DNA from: Ructibacterium sp965146665
GTDB lineage: Bacteria; Bacillota; Clostridia; Monoglobales; Monoglobaceae
DNA: 64,000 nt
NCBI GenBank assembly: GCA_965146665.1
Contig: CBCTHE010000015.1
Coordinates: forward strand, 7,025-71,024
Direction: 5' to 3'
Part shown: in pieces, positions 52,448 to 62,571 of the stretch
How the letters are laid out: each line of letters starts with the position of its first letter
Numbering within the stretch: position 1 is the first letter of the stretch
Made by a program: the position numbers and the translations under genes
Notes under the pieces: model-generated
Databases searched by the model: none
Told to the model about the DNA's origin: nothing
The model's input: the letters and a program-made list of their open reading frames with translations, nothing else

Positions 52448-53116
52448 ATGAGTAGTATAAGAAATATAACATCATCCTCAGCGGTTCCGGATGATTTGGC
52501 TAAAAGGCTTGGACCTGCTGGTGTTAATGAGATTTTATTGACTTTTTGGCGAGGGTATAATGATTTAATAACAGATACAAGTGTCATTATTAGTGAGAAT
52601 ACTGAAGAAGATGACATCACGCAAGAATGGTATGGAAAAATATTGCAGAGGTGGACAAATGAAAACCGATCGACTACTCTTAAAATAAATAGTATTGGAC
52701 CGGTGCACCAGTATCAGGATTCAACGTTAAAAAAGAAACGAGGATATAAACCTACAATTGATTTTTGTTTTCGTGATTGGGATACTTCAAACAGCTATTT
52801 TGGGGCAGAGTGCAAAAATCTTTATAATCATAAAAAAGATAAAATTAAAAGATATGTAGAGACAGGAGTAAAAAACTATACAACAGGGCGGTATGGTTCG
52901 CAGTCGTCTGAATCTTCAATTGTTGGATATGTATTAAGCGGAAAGATCCCAGAAATAGTAACAGAATTAATTTCTGAAATTGCAAAAACTTTTCCCATAA
53001 ACAATTTATCTCGTGAATTGCGATACATAGAACCGCAGTACGTTTCACAACACAAAAGGACTCTGGACAGAAGAGAAATAACATTGCATCATTTGTTTTT
53101 TGATTTTACACATTAA
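52448..53116 (+). CDS. Putative PD-(D/E)XK-like nuclease partner of the methyltransferase
   Basis: 222 aa from the ATG at 52448, 6 nt after GGAGG; the ATG at 52445 is nearer but too close. The central block KPTIDFCF (D105) followed by YFGAECKNL (E121, K123) has the spacing of the PD-(D/E)XK core. EVTELISEIAK-type helices and a C-terminal LRYIEPQYVSQHKRTLDRREI segment surround it. No known family is recognised. Being tightly coupled to the methyltransferase, it could be the restriction subunit. It is the last gene before a UUCG-loop terminator. Confidence 0.68.
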   Translation: MSSIRNITSSSAVPDDLAKRLGPAGVNEILLTFWRGYNDLITDTSVIISENTEEDDITQEWYGKILQRWTNENRSTTLKINSIGPVHQYQDSTLKKKRGYKPTIDFCFRDWDTSNSYFGAECKNLYNHKKDKIKRYVETGVKNYTTGRYGSQSSESSIVGYVLSGKIPEIVTELISEIAKTFPINNLSRELRYIEPQYVSQHKRTLDRREITLHHLFFDFTH

Positions 53117-53168
53117 GAAAAAATATTCTGAAAAGTTGGCATCTAAACCGTTCAGCTCAGCCAACTGC

Positions 53169-53200
53169 ATCGGAGCAAAGTTCGCTTTGCTCCGATTTTC
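53169..53200 (+). terminator. Terminator after the methyltransferase-nuclease unit
   Basis: A perfect 12-bp stem (53169-53180 with 53185-53196) closed by a TTCG tetraloop and followed by a T-rich run. Confidence 0.92.
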
Positions 53201-53844
53201 TTTGTCAAGAAAAATATCCGCCTGCTTCCTTGCGCCTCTTCTATTGCAAATGGGCACGTTCGGCTCGTCTGTTCAGTTGCGAACACCTTTACGACGGTTT
53301 GGAGTCGCTGCCACCTTTTTGTGAGCGTACGGGTTCGGTGCATCGGTGAACGGAACTTCAAATCTGAACCATTGGTGTTCAAATTTGAAGTTTTTTGTTT
53401 TGTCTGAATATTTATACATTATGAGTTTATTGAATGTTGACTGCTTATTTTTAGACTGTACATTAAAATTGAAATGGTTTTTACTGCATAATCCTTTGGT
53501 GGTCTGCCTTTTTGTGCTTGCCAGCTATTCCTGCATTGTTTTTCCCCTTTATCTGCCATAGGAGGCTTTTTTGTCTTTGCCCGTTTATACTGGACTTGTT
53601 CAGCGCCCCTCTGCCGATTCTGTTGGTGTATCCATTCCTGCAGAAATATTTTGTCAAGGGTGTCATGGCCGGCGCAGTCAAGGGATAAACCAAAGTATAC
53701 GATAGGAGTATACGAGTGAATTTTTCTAATTGACTTTTCGGACTGGCATGTACTATCATGGGAATAAAATATTGATAATGTGCTCAGAAATGAGGGAAAG
53801 GAAAAGTGTGTGTCTGTGTTTTGCAGACAGCGCACAGGAGGAGT
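53201..53844. other. Non-coding interval between the defence-like island and the second surface cluster
   Basis: It contains a second strong terminator-like hairpin (53354-53392 with T run). I see no supportable gene. A minus-strand frame over 53419-54096 enters the SLH gene antisense and has no ribosome binding site. The stretch may hold remnants of a mobile element. Confidence 0.4.
53354..53396 (+). terminator. Second intrinsic terminator behind the island
   Basis: A 16-bp stem with one mismatch (53354-53369 with 53377-53392) running into T. No gene ends between it and the previous terminator. Confidence 0.8.
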
Positions 53845-56646
53845 ATGAAGAGAATTGTAAGTATTTTTATTATGATTGCTGTGGCCTTTGGGACCGGTGT
53901 ATTTGCCAACAGCCAGGATGCAATGCCGGAGCGCCTTTGGGGGCTCGGTATCATCCAGGGAGACGAAGGAGGGATCAGACCTGAGGACAGTCTGACCCGC
54001 GCGGAGTTCTGCCAGATGGTGGCACGGATGCTTTGGGTGGCGGATATTAACACAGAAGCCATGGAAACCGGTTATGCCGATGTGCCGGCGAATCACTGGG
54101 CCAGCAGCTGTATTATTGTGCTTCAGGGGATGGGAGTGGTCGACGGCAATGGTGACGGAACCTTTGCACCGGATGAGAACGTCTTGTTTGACGAAGCTGT
54201 AAAGATTCTGGTATCCGCAGCTGAATATCAGGTGGAGGCGGAAGAATTCGGCGGTTATCCCCAGGGCTGCCGGGCCGTCGGGGCGCGGCTGGGTATTACC
54301 CGGGGTGTGGAAGCGGGAGAGGCGCCCATCACCCGCCTGACCGCTGCGAACTTAATCAACAACACTTTGGACGTTGTACCTTTATCTAAAAAGTACGGCA
54401 CAGATGAATATGAGAAAAACAGCGATAATCTGACCATGTATGAGCTGCTTCTGCAGCGCATGGATTCGGTGGAGATCGAGGGCGTGGTAACGGCCAATGC
54501 TGCTGCGGACCTCCGGGACGCAGACGCGGATTTAGAGGATGGCTATGTCACTGTTAAGGTGCTGAAGCAGGCAGGGGAAAACGTAGAGCCGCAATTTGTC
54601 AGATACCGCAGCCAGAATTCATACAGCGCCTATATGGGGTATTATGTAAAGGGGTTTGCCAAGTATCTTAAGGATGTGGGAATTTATGAGATATTTAATC
54701 TGTCGCCGGTGGAACGGAACAACAACCTGACTGTGGTTCAGGCTGACGATGCCAGGCTGGAAGCGGAATATCTGGAGTACTGGCAGGATGAGCAGAAAAA
54801 GGCCCAGAAGGTCAGTATTGCTGACGACGCCGTCTATATCTACAACAACCGGCCTTTGGTTTCTGCGGAGGCCGAGGGGATGCAGATCCATTACGGCCAG
54901 TACAGACTGCTGGACAACACCGGGGACAAGCGGGCGGATCTGGTATTCATCGAAGAGATTGAGAGTTTTGTGGCAGAGAAGGTCAACCAAAACAATCAGA
55001 CGGTCTATTTTGCAGACAAACAGCTTTACCGCGGCAGGAACAGCTTTGCCTATGAGCCGGATGACGGAGAAAAGGTCTATGAGCTCCTGGATCAGGAGGG
55101 CAAATCCGTCGGCTTTGAGGAGATCAAGGCGGGGCAGGGCGTCACCTTGATGACGAGCCGGGACGGGAGCTATACCCGTGTGCAGATCAGTGAAAAGATG
55201 GTCACAGGAAAGGTTGACGGAGCAAAGCCTGAAGAAAATGAGATCACCATTGACGGCGAGACTTATGCGCTGTCCCTGAATGCAGAAGGGGTGAATCCGG
55301 CGGATATCAAGATTGGTGATGAGGGCAGCTTTGTTCTGGATGTATACGGCAGAGTGGTTGGTTTCTTTGGTGTCAAAGTTGCTGATCTGCAGTACGGCTA
55401 TGTGGTGGGTGCTGCGGATAACGGCGCATTCGGCTCAGAGCTGCAGCTTCGGGTGATAAGCGGAACCAAGCCTGTGCGGCAGGAGAAAATTGAAAATGGA
55501 AATACAAAGATTTCTTATTTCTTTCAGAACGATCAAATGAAAGAGTATATATGCTCAGCTAAGGTAAAATGCTATGAGACCTTTGAGAGCATTGATGCGG
55601 AAGGCAGGTATGTACAGAACTTCCAGAGTATAGCGCCGACGCCTGAACTGCTGAGAAACAAGGTGATTGGATTTTCTTTTAATTCGGAGGGCGAAATTAA
55701 CAAGCTGTACCTGTATGCGCTCAAAACCAATGATTCCGAGTTAGGCAATTCAGAGTTCAATGCCAAAATTATTTCCTTTGGAGGAGAGGGCACAGGCAAT
55801 GCAGCAGGGCGCGGGTATGCCACCAATGAAAGCACGGCCTTTATCTGTGTTCCCAACAGCGCCTCTCCCAATACGGACGATTATTATGTGCAGCTGGAGC
55901 TCAAGGATGAGTCCACTGGGAATTATGTATACGGCGTCAAGACCTTTTTTGTTCCCACTTCCAATGACCTGAGTGCGGATGAAATGAGAGAAATTCAATA
56001 TGCCCAGCCAGTAGACGTGCTTGTAATCCGCGCGGATATGAATGCGGCGGACCCAGCACCTGTGGCACAGGATGCGGATGTGTGCATTGTAGGTGAAGTA
56101 GCTGTGAGTATCGGTGAGACCGGGGATGATGCGGGTGCGGAAATCTATACTCTGCGGCTTTTAAACAAGGATAAGGAGATCACTGAAAACACACCCTCCT
56201 CGGGCAAGGCCTTTGACACGGCGGCAGGTCTGATGAAAGGGGACTTGATCCAGTATACCAGAGACGGATTCGGAAGAATCGCGAGAATTGAGCAGGTGGG
56301 CCATATCCAGGGGCTGGACAGCGGCCTGGCGGCGGATGACACAAGAGACCATGATTACCGGGAAGAGGGCAATATGCTTTACGGTCTGGCTAAAAATGTT
56401 GAACGGGACCTCTATTATTACAATTACAATGAGATGGTGAATATGATTACACTGGATTTGGGCAATGGAGTGGAAAGATTTCTGCGCGTTCCCACGCAGG
56501 ACGGACCGCCGGTGTATCGGTATGAGCGCAAGACCGGATGGATTTATCCTTCCGCCGCTGAGGATATAATAGACGGAAAGTCAAGCATCTGCGCGTTTAT
56601 GGACAATGACAATATGGTATCTGCTGTTGTAATTATCAACGGCTAG
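53845..56646 (+). CDS. SLH-domain surface protein, paralogue of 13719-16289
   Basis: 933 aa from the ATG at 53845 (AGGAGGAG upstream). A signal peptide (IVSIFIMIAVAFGTGVFA) precedes about three SLH units (about 30-190), including ERLWGLGIIQGDEGG, YADVPANHWASSCI and TRAEFCQMVARM. The remaining 730 residues are beta-rich, with the VEGVV-type, YNNRPLVSAE and LQYGYVVGAADNG boxes shared with the other SLH protein. No catalytic motif was seen. It is followed 13 bp later by a heparinase-like gene. A wall-anchored scaffold or binding role is inferred. Confidence 0.82.
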   Translation: MKRIVSIFIMIAVAFGTGVFANSQDAMPERLWGLGIIQGDEGGIRPEDSLTRAEFCQMVARMLWVADINTEAMETGYADVPANHWASSCIIVLQGMGVVDGNGDGTFAPDENVLFDEAVKILVSAAEYQVEAEEFGGYPQGCRAVGARLGITRGVEAGEAPITRLTAANLINNTLDVVPLSKKYGTDEYEKNSDNLTMYELLLQRMDSVEIEGVVTANAAADLRDADADLEDGYVTVKVLKQAGENVEPQFVRYRSQNSYSAYMGYYVKGFAKYLKDVGIYEIFNLSPVERNNNLTVVQADDARLEAEYLEYWQDEQKKAQKVSIADDAVYIYNNRPLVSAEAEGMQIHYGQYRLLDNTGDKRADLVFIEEIESFVAEKVNQNNQTVYFADKQLYRGRNSFAYEPDDGEKVYELLDQEGKSVGFEEIKAGQGVTLMTSRDGSYTRVQISEKMVTGKVDGAKPEENEITIDGETYALSLNAEGVNPADIKIGDEGSFVLDVYGRVVGFFGVKVADLQYGYVVGAADNGAFGSELQLRVISGTKPVRQEKIENGNTKISYFFQNDQMKEYICSAKVKCYETFESIDAEGRYVQNFQSIAPTPELLRNKVIGFSFNSEGEINKLYLYALKTNDSELGNSEFNAKIISFGGEGTGNAAGRGYATNESTAFICVPNSASPNTDDYYVQLELKDESTGNYVYGVKTFFVPTSNDLSADEMREIQYAQPVDVLVIRADMNAADPAPVAQDADVCIVGEVAVSIGETGDDAGAEIYTLRLLNKDKEITENTPSSGKAFDTAAGLMKGDLIQYTRDGFGRIARIEQVGHIQGLDSGLAADDTRDHDYREEGNMLYGLAKNVERDLYYYNYNEMVNMITLDLGNGVERFLRVPTQDGPPVYRYERKTGWIYPSAAEDIIDGKSSICAFMDNDNMVSAVVIING

Positions 56647-56659
56647 AGGAGGAGGCAAC

Positions 56660-59600
56660 ATGAAAAAAGGCATAGCAGTTATTTTGGCGTTTACACTCCT
56701 GTTCTCCTGTATTTCGGCATTTGCATCGGCACCGGTCCCGGGGGAACCGGAGGAGAGCGCGGAGACGGTCTCTGCGGCTGTCCCGGAGGCTCCGGGTGCA
56801 GAAGAGGATGGAGGAACGTCCGCGGCGGTACCTGAGACAGGGAGTGTGCTTCCAGTGCAGACTGCTGAGCTGTCCGTGGGGGATGCGGAAAAAATGCTGG
56901 CAGAGGTGGAAACCTCCGCAGATACAGCCATACCGCCCGTGGGAACAGTGTACTATCAGGATGATTTTTCGGGCAGTGCGCTGAATTCCAGAATCGTGCC
57001 CAACACAACGGCCGGCGGTACGGTTGGTGTGAAAGACGGGATGCTGGTGATTGACAAAGAGGCTTCCAAAAGCGGCTGGACCGGTGTAGATATATACCTG
57101 AATGAGGATCAGTCCGGCGTGACGATGAATGAATTCGTGACGCAGTTTGAAATCCGGCGGGAGGCAGGCAGTCTGCCCCGGGTCAACATCAGAATGCGCG
57201 GCAGCGGCGGTGAGTATACCGGTATAAACTGGGGAACGAGCAGCGGCAACACCAATCTCTATTATTCAAATGAGAAGGGGAAGGATAACAATAATACAAA
57301 TGTGTTCTCAAAAAACGGAGAGTATGCCAAGGCCGACAGGATGACTGTGACAGTCTGCTATAACTTAACGGAGCAAACCTTTACGATGTGGCTTGACGAA
57401 AACATGGTGGTTCAGAACAAGTATCCGCGTGCCGCAGCTGCAAATGATGTGCGGTATCTGAGAATTTACATGGAAAACCCGGCGGGAACAGTCTCTGTTG
57501 ATAACTTCAAGTTTTATGACTTAAAGGCGTATACCGATGACGAGCGGGTGGGAAAGGACTGCGAGGCGCTGACCTATGAAGAGCTGTTTGCCGGCGCAGA
57601 AGTGTTGGAAGGGCTCGTTGCCTATGATCTGACTTTGCCGTCAGCAGGCCCCTTTGGCAGTACAATCACATGGGAGAGCTCCAGCCCGGAGGTTATTTCC
57701 AATGAAGGAAAAGTTACGCGGCCGGACGGTGAGGACAGTCCGGAGGTCACCCTGACCGCATCCATACGCTCCGGCAGGGAGATAAGAACCAAGGAATTCA
57801 AGGTCAGAGTGCTGACGGCCAGTATTGATCTCAGCGGGAAGCCAAGCGTGGAGCGCATGATCTATGAAAATGACTTTTCCTCCGGCGGACTGGACGATCA
57901 TATTGCGGCCGCCGCGGACGGCGGGGATATTTTCGTCAGAGACGGCACCCTGCATATCGCCCGTGTGAAAAATGAAGGTACGACTATAGCGGATATCTAT
58001 CCCAATGCAGATAAAACGGCAGTCAGCGGCTATATTGGCGTGAGTTATACCCTGAAAAAGGACCAGAAGAAGATTATTCAGCAGAGAATGCGGATGGGCG
58101 GATCTTCTGATCTGCTTGCTATAACCTGGGGGAGCAATAACAAGGTGTCCTGTATGGCCGCTGATACCTATGGCGGCGCGGTCAAGACCTATTCCCTTCC
58201 GGAGATCTACAATGATGAACTTCAGGTGACCGCTGTGTTTAACACCATGCGGGGTACCCTGAACCTGTGGCTGAACGGCAAACGGGTCCTGGAAGATAAA
58301 TACGCCAGAGCCGCGCCGGGCAACCAGCTGACCTATCTGCGAATTTACATGGAGGGAACCAATCTGGTCACAGCCGAGGTAGATGATCTGAAGATCTATA
58401 ACGCAGTTATGTCGCCCCTGGATAAGGTCAGCTTAGACGCGGAGTGGCTCACAGCAGAGCAGCTTTTGACCAAGCCATATGTGAAGGACAATATCATTGA
58501 CACGGATCTGAACCTGGTGACCGAGGGAAAATATAAGAGCAGAATCACCTGGAGTTCATCAGATGCCAGATATATTACAAACGACGGCAAGGTCACCCGT
58601 CCGGTGGATACAGATGAGCTTCCGGAGGTGATCCTGACGGCAAACATTGCGTGCGGGGGCTTTACGGCAAGCAAAAGTTTTGCTTTTAAGGTGCAGAACA
58701 CCTATTCTACAGACGAGAAACTTCTTGAGGCTGAACTAAAGAACGTTACGGAGCAATCCCTAATGAGTCCCGGGGACACGGATCCCAATGGAGTCAAGTC
58801 CAGCCTGAACCTGCCGGCGAAAGGGGTTTACGGGGCGGAGATCTCGTGGAAGTCCAGCAACCGGAATGTAATAACCAACAGCGGCCGGGTTATCCGTCCC
58901 CGCAATGACAGCCAGGCTGAGACGGTAACCCTGACGGGAACCCTTCGCTTCGGCAAAGGCACGGCGGAAAAGAAGCTGACCTTTACGGTTTTGCCGGATG
59001 ATCCCTGGACCGACCCCAATCACATGAGTGATGCGGATTTCTTCGGAAAATGGGAGAACAGTGCCTGGACCGTGGACGGAAAGCTGGACTATACCCGGAC
59101 AGAGCTGGCCGGTGTGGAACAGGCGGCCAAGGATGGGGATTATCAGAAGGCAAAAGAAGAGATGCTCAGGCATATGCGCATCCGCAGTGTGCAAAGCCCT
59201 GTGACGCTGGGGCGGAGAGAGAACGGCTGGGCCAATATGGCCATTGCCGACATACAAAATCTGCAGGGAAACAAGTATTATCAGGGCGATGCCAAGGTGT
59301 CTTCTTGTGAATACCAGCCGGTGTATATTCCGGTCAAAACCGGGCAGATCGCCAAGGGCGGAAGTACCTCCTACGCGGTCATTGCAAAGTATAATGAAGC
59401 CAGCGCCGTGCTGATTGCAGGATTGCATCATCCCAACCCGGAATTCCGGCCCAAGATGGAGATCACGGTCAATGGCAAGACCATGATTCAGGATGCGGCC
59501 GATGCGGCAATGATACGGGCAGGCAGCTATAAATCCGCCAACTATGCCGGTGCCGAAGATCTGACGGTCAAGATGTTCGGAGATTTTCTGGGGGACGAGA

Positions 59601-62461
59601 CCTATAAGACTATGCTGACCTTTGATTTCAGCAGTCTGGGCGACAGAGATACGGTCACCGGTGTGCGTCTGATCCTCCATGCCAAACTGCAGCAGAGTTT
59701 TGCCGAGCCCAAGGAGCTCATTGCCCTGTTCGAGCCCAGCACCTTTGAGGAGAGAAAGGCCACGTGGAACAGTTTTACAGGCTATGTCTATAACTTCAAC
59801 GGTCTGCCGGAAGGAACCACATGGGGCAGTATTCCCGGCGCGGACGTGGAATATGGGTATCAGATGCCCAGATTTTTGGCCTTGAGGTGTATTGCGGCGG
59901 AATACAACGCCACCCGGGATGAAAAATACGCATACTACATGATCGGCAGTATGCTGGATTTTATCAAGAAAAAGGGCGGACGCACCACAAGCGGCCAAGG
60001 CTGGCCAAAGAACGATCCGGAGATCATGGCAGGTTTCCCGCGGACGCTGGATACCGCGGAGAGGATGAGGAACTGGGGCGCTGCCATAGGGTATCTGGTC
60101 AAAAGTCAATATATGACCCCTGAGGCCTGTACGGCCATCCTCAAAACTATGTGGCACATGACCAACAGCATGACCAAGTCCACCTCGAGCTCAGGCAACT
60201 GGATGCAGAATGAGCAGATGGCAATCATTCAGACCGCTCTGACCTTCCCGGAGTTTGCGAAGATGCCGGAATGGATAGACGGAGCGCGGAAGCTGACAGA
60301 GAAGATGTTTATTGAGACCAACAACTATCCGGATGGTTCATACATTGAAAAGACCGCCGGCTACAGCCAGAGCTCACTTAGCAGTTATATTGACTTTAAG
60401 CGGCTTATGATGAGCCGGGGGATGAGCGTGTCCAAGGAATATGACGAGATGCTGCTGAAATCCGCATATTATAATCTTCAGCTATACGGCCCCAGCGGAC
60501 GGAATCTCCAGTGGGGAGACGACAGTGCGGGCCAGCGGAAGGCGGAGATGTATCCGGAACTGGCCAAATGGTACAGCGACAAGGAACTTCAGTATATTGA
60601 TTCCTTTGGAAAAAAGGGTGAGAAACCCGATTGGACCTCTATGCAGTTCCCGGACGGGAGAAATACCTTTATGCGCTCTGACTGGACGAAAAACGCACTT
60701 TATCTGTTTACTAATGTGCGCGGCACTGGCGGACACGCCCATCAGGATGACAATGGCCTGATTGTTATAGCTTATGACCGGATCCTCCTTCCGGATTCCG
60801 GGATCTTTACCTATACCGCAACGGATCCCGACCGGATCTATGGCGTTTCCACCAGGGCTCACAACACGGTGGAGGTGAATAATAAATCCGGCAAAGCCAC
60901 CGGACGCGGCACCATTCACGATTGGGTCACCAACGGAAACTACGACTTTTTGAGCCAGTCCTCAACCTCCTATGCTGATGTGGGACACCGGCGGTCTATC
61001 CTGTTTATTAAACCGGATCTGTGGATTGTCTCCGATCTGATGACACCGAAAAATGCGTCCGGAAAGAATTCGTATAAACAGCTGTGGCATATGCTCCCGG
61101 ACGCCAACCTGTCAACGGACAGTGAGAATGGACTGATTACCTCAAATTTTAAAACCGGTGCCAATATTTTGATCGGCTCTGCGGCCAAGGACGCGGAGGT
61201 CAGAGAGGAGATGGGGCGGTATGACTTCGGCTACCAGCAGGTGACCGATGCAAAGTATGGCTATTATGAAAAGACCGGCGTTACCGGTCCGGCTGTCTTT
61301 GACACGGTCCTGCTGCCGGACCGTTCCAACAAAAATGAACTGAAGGTAGAGCGGATTGACCTTGGGGCTGCCGCCTCTGAAGCCACGGCCGTCAAATTTG
61401 ACACGACCATAGACGGAGAGCGGAACCGTTTTTATTATCTGCTGGATTACAGCCACAAGCCGGGCCGGATCAGAACCTTTGACCAGTACAGAACCGACGG
61501 GAAACTGGCGCTGGTACGGGAAAGCCAAAACGGCAAGGTTCAGGAGGCCGTACTGAACACCGGAAGCAAGATTCAGACTGCAGACGGCGGGCTTCTTCTG
61601 GAGGCGCCCAAAAGCGTTTCGGATCTTTCTTTCAGGCAAATTGGCGGGCGGCTGTATATTGAGACCACTGGAACGGCCTTTGAACTGAAGGGGCTTAAAG
61701 TGAAGCTGGACAATGTCAAGACGGTCTATGTGAATGATCAGGCGGTTGCCTTCAGCCAGACTGACGGCGGGGCAATCGTGCTTTCCGACACCCCTGCGGA
61801 TGTTGTACCGCCGGTGGATTCTTCGGGCGGTCATGGCGGAATCGGCGGTTCCGGCGGCGGAGGGGGCGGAACAGTGACGCCTCCGGAACAGACGGATAAA
61901 CCTGGTGAAATTGAGCCGGACGTGCTCATTGATATCCAGGGGCACTGGGCAGAAGACTATATTACGACTCTATATGACTGCGGGATAGTGAAAGGCGATG
62001 AGGAGAAACGGTTCCATCCGGATACTCCTGTCACTCGCGCAGAGTTCCTGACCATGATGCTGCGGACGGTTGGAATTGAGGAAACGGCATATCAGGACTG
62101 CTTCGGAGACGTATCTGCCCAGGACTGGTACAGCGGCGCGGTACAGGCCGGGCTGGACAGCGGAATCATTTCCGCGGATACGGCCTTCCGGCCCGGCGAT
62201 CAGATTACCCGGGAGGAGATGTGTAAGATTCTGGTTCTTTCCGCCGGGGAGCATTTGGAGCAGAGTACGGCGCTGGAGACGTATGGATTCAGATTCAGCG
62301 ATGCGGAGCAGATCAGCGCTTGGGCCGTCGGCTATGTAAAGATTGCCGCTTATTCCGGCTTGATTGAGGGCAAGGAAAACGGAAATTTTGAACCATTGAG
62401 CAGTGCCACCCGCGCTGAATCAGCCGCGGTGGCCGCGCGCCTTTTGGAAAACTGGAACTAA
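56660..62461 (+). CDS. SLH-anchored heparinase II/III-like polysaccharide lyase
   Basis: 1933 aa, GAGGAGGAGG before the ATG. A signal peptide (IAVILAFTLLFSCISAFA) is followed by a Pro/Glu-rich stretch. Two LamG-like domains (about 95-290 and 395-580) each lead into atrophied Ig-like repeats (TITWESSSPEVISNEGKVTR near 335, ITWSSSDARYITNDGKVTRP near 630, ISWKSSNRNVITNSGRVIRP near 730). A heparinase-type toroid follows at about 800-1300. HAHQDDN at about 1360 marks the beta-sandwich active-site region. A Gly-rich linker (about 1725-1740) leads to three SLH repeats (about 1755-1930). Secreted and wall-bound. Substrate unknown, probably an acidic glycan. Confidence 0.87.
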   Translation: MKKGIAVILAFTLLFSCISAFASAPVPGEPEESAETVSAAVPEAPGAEEDGGTSAAVPETGSVLPVQTAELSVGDAEKMLAEVETSADTAIPPVGTVYYQDDFSGSALNSRIVPNTTAGGTVGVKDGMLVIDKEASKSGWTGVDIYLNEDQSGVTMNEFVTQFEIRREAGSLPRVNIRMRGSGGEYTGINWGTSSGNTNLYYSNEKGKDNNNTNVFSKNGEYAKADRMTVTVCYNLTEQTFTMWLDENMVVQNKYPRAAAANDVRYLRIYMENPAGTVSVDNFKFYDLKAYTDDERVGKDCEALTYEELFAGAEVLEGLVAYDLTLPSAGPFGSTITWESSSPEVISNEGKVTRPDGEDSPEVTLTASIRSGREIRTKEFKVRVLTASIDLSGKPSVERMIYENDFSSGGLDDHIAAAADGGDIFVRDGTLHIARVKNEGTTIADIYPNADKTAVSGYIGVSYTLKKDQKKIIQQRMRMGGSSDLLAITWGSNNKVSCMAADTYGGAVKTYSLPEIYNDELQVTAVFNTMRGTLNLWLNGKRVLEDKYARAAPGNQLTYLRIYMEGTNLVTAEVDDLKIYNAVMSPLDKVSLDAEWLTAEQLLTKPYVKDNIIDTDLNLVTEGKYKSRITWSSSDARYITNDGKVTRPVDTDELPEVILTANIACGGFTASKSFAFKVQNTYSTDEKLLEAELKNVTEQSLMSPGDTDPNGVKSSLNLPAKGVYGAEISWKSSNRNVITNSGRVIRPRNDSQAETVTLTGTLRFGKGTAEKKLTFTVLPDDPWTDPNHMSDADFFGKWENSAWTVDGKLDYTRTELAGVEQAAKDGDYQKAKEEMLRHMRIRSVQSPVTLGRRENGWANMAIADIQNLQGNKYYQGDAKVSSCEYQPVYIPVKTGQIAKGGSTSYAVIAKYNEASAVLIAGLHHPNPEFRPKMEITVNGKTMIQDAADAAMIRAGSYKSANYAGAEDLTVKMFGDFLGDETYKTMLTFDFSSLGDRDTVTGVRLILHAKLQQSFAEPKELIALFEPSTFEERKATWNSFTGYVYNFNGLPEGTTWGSIPGADVEYGYQMPRFLALRCIAAEYNATRDEKYAYYMIGSMLDFIKKKGGRTTSGQGWPKNDPEIMAGFPRTLDTAERMRNWGAAIGYLVKSQYMTPEACTAILKTMWHMTNSMTKSTSSSGNWMQNEQMAIIQTALTFPEFAKMPEWIDGARKLTEKMFIETNNYPDGSYIEKTAGYSQSSLSSYIDFKRLMMSRGMSVSKEYDEMLLKSAYYNLQLYGPSGRNLQWGDDSAGQRKAEMYPELAKWYSDKELQYIDSFGKKGEKPDWTSMQFPDGRNTFMRSDWTKNALYLFTNVRGTGGHAHQDDNGLIVIAYDRILLPDSGIFTYTATDPDRIYGVSTRAHNTVEVNNKSGKATGRGTIHDWVTNGNYDFLSQSSTSYADVGHRRSILFIKPDLWIVSDLMTPKNASGKNSYKQLWHMLPDANLSTDSENGLITSNFKTGANILIGSAAKDAEVREEMGRYDFGYQQVTDAKYGYYEKTGVTGPAVFDTVLLPDRSNKNELKVERIDLGAAASEATAVKFDTTIDGERNRFYYLLDYSHKPGRIRTFDQYRTDGKLALVRESQNGKVQEAVLNTGSKIQTADGGLLLEAPKSVSDLSFRQIGGRLYIETTGTAFELKGLKVKLDNVKTVYVNDQAVAFSQTDGGAIVLSDTPADVVPPVDSSGGHGGIGGSGGGGGGTVTPPEQTDKPGEIEPDVLIDIQGHWAEDYITTLYDCGIVKGDEEKRFHPDTPVTRAEFLTMMLRTVGIEETAYQDCFGDVSAQDWYSGAVQAGLDSGIISADTAFRPGDQITREEMCKILVLSAGEHLEQSTALETYGFRFSDAEQISAWAVGYVKIAAYSGLIEGKENGNFEPLSSATRAESAAVAARLLENWN

Positions 62462-62477
62462 TATTTATTCTGTGCTT

Positions 62478-62517
62478 GGCAAAGCGGGCGGCGGTTGATA
62501 CCGCCACCCGCTTTGCC
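62478..62517 (+). terminator. Hairpin after the second lyase gene
   Basis: An 18-bp stem with one mismatch (about 62478-62495 with 62500-62517) stands just after the stop. It has no strong T tract. Confidence 0.65.
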
Positions 62518-62571
62518 TGGTACCGTTAGGCGGGGAAACAAAACCCCGGTTCAGCCGGAAAATCAGCAGAC

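Noticed and set aside
53419..54096. 225-codon minus-strand frame before the second SLH gene
   Set aside because: It enters the SLH gene antisense and shows no recognised domain.
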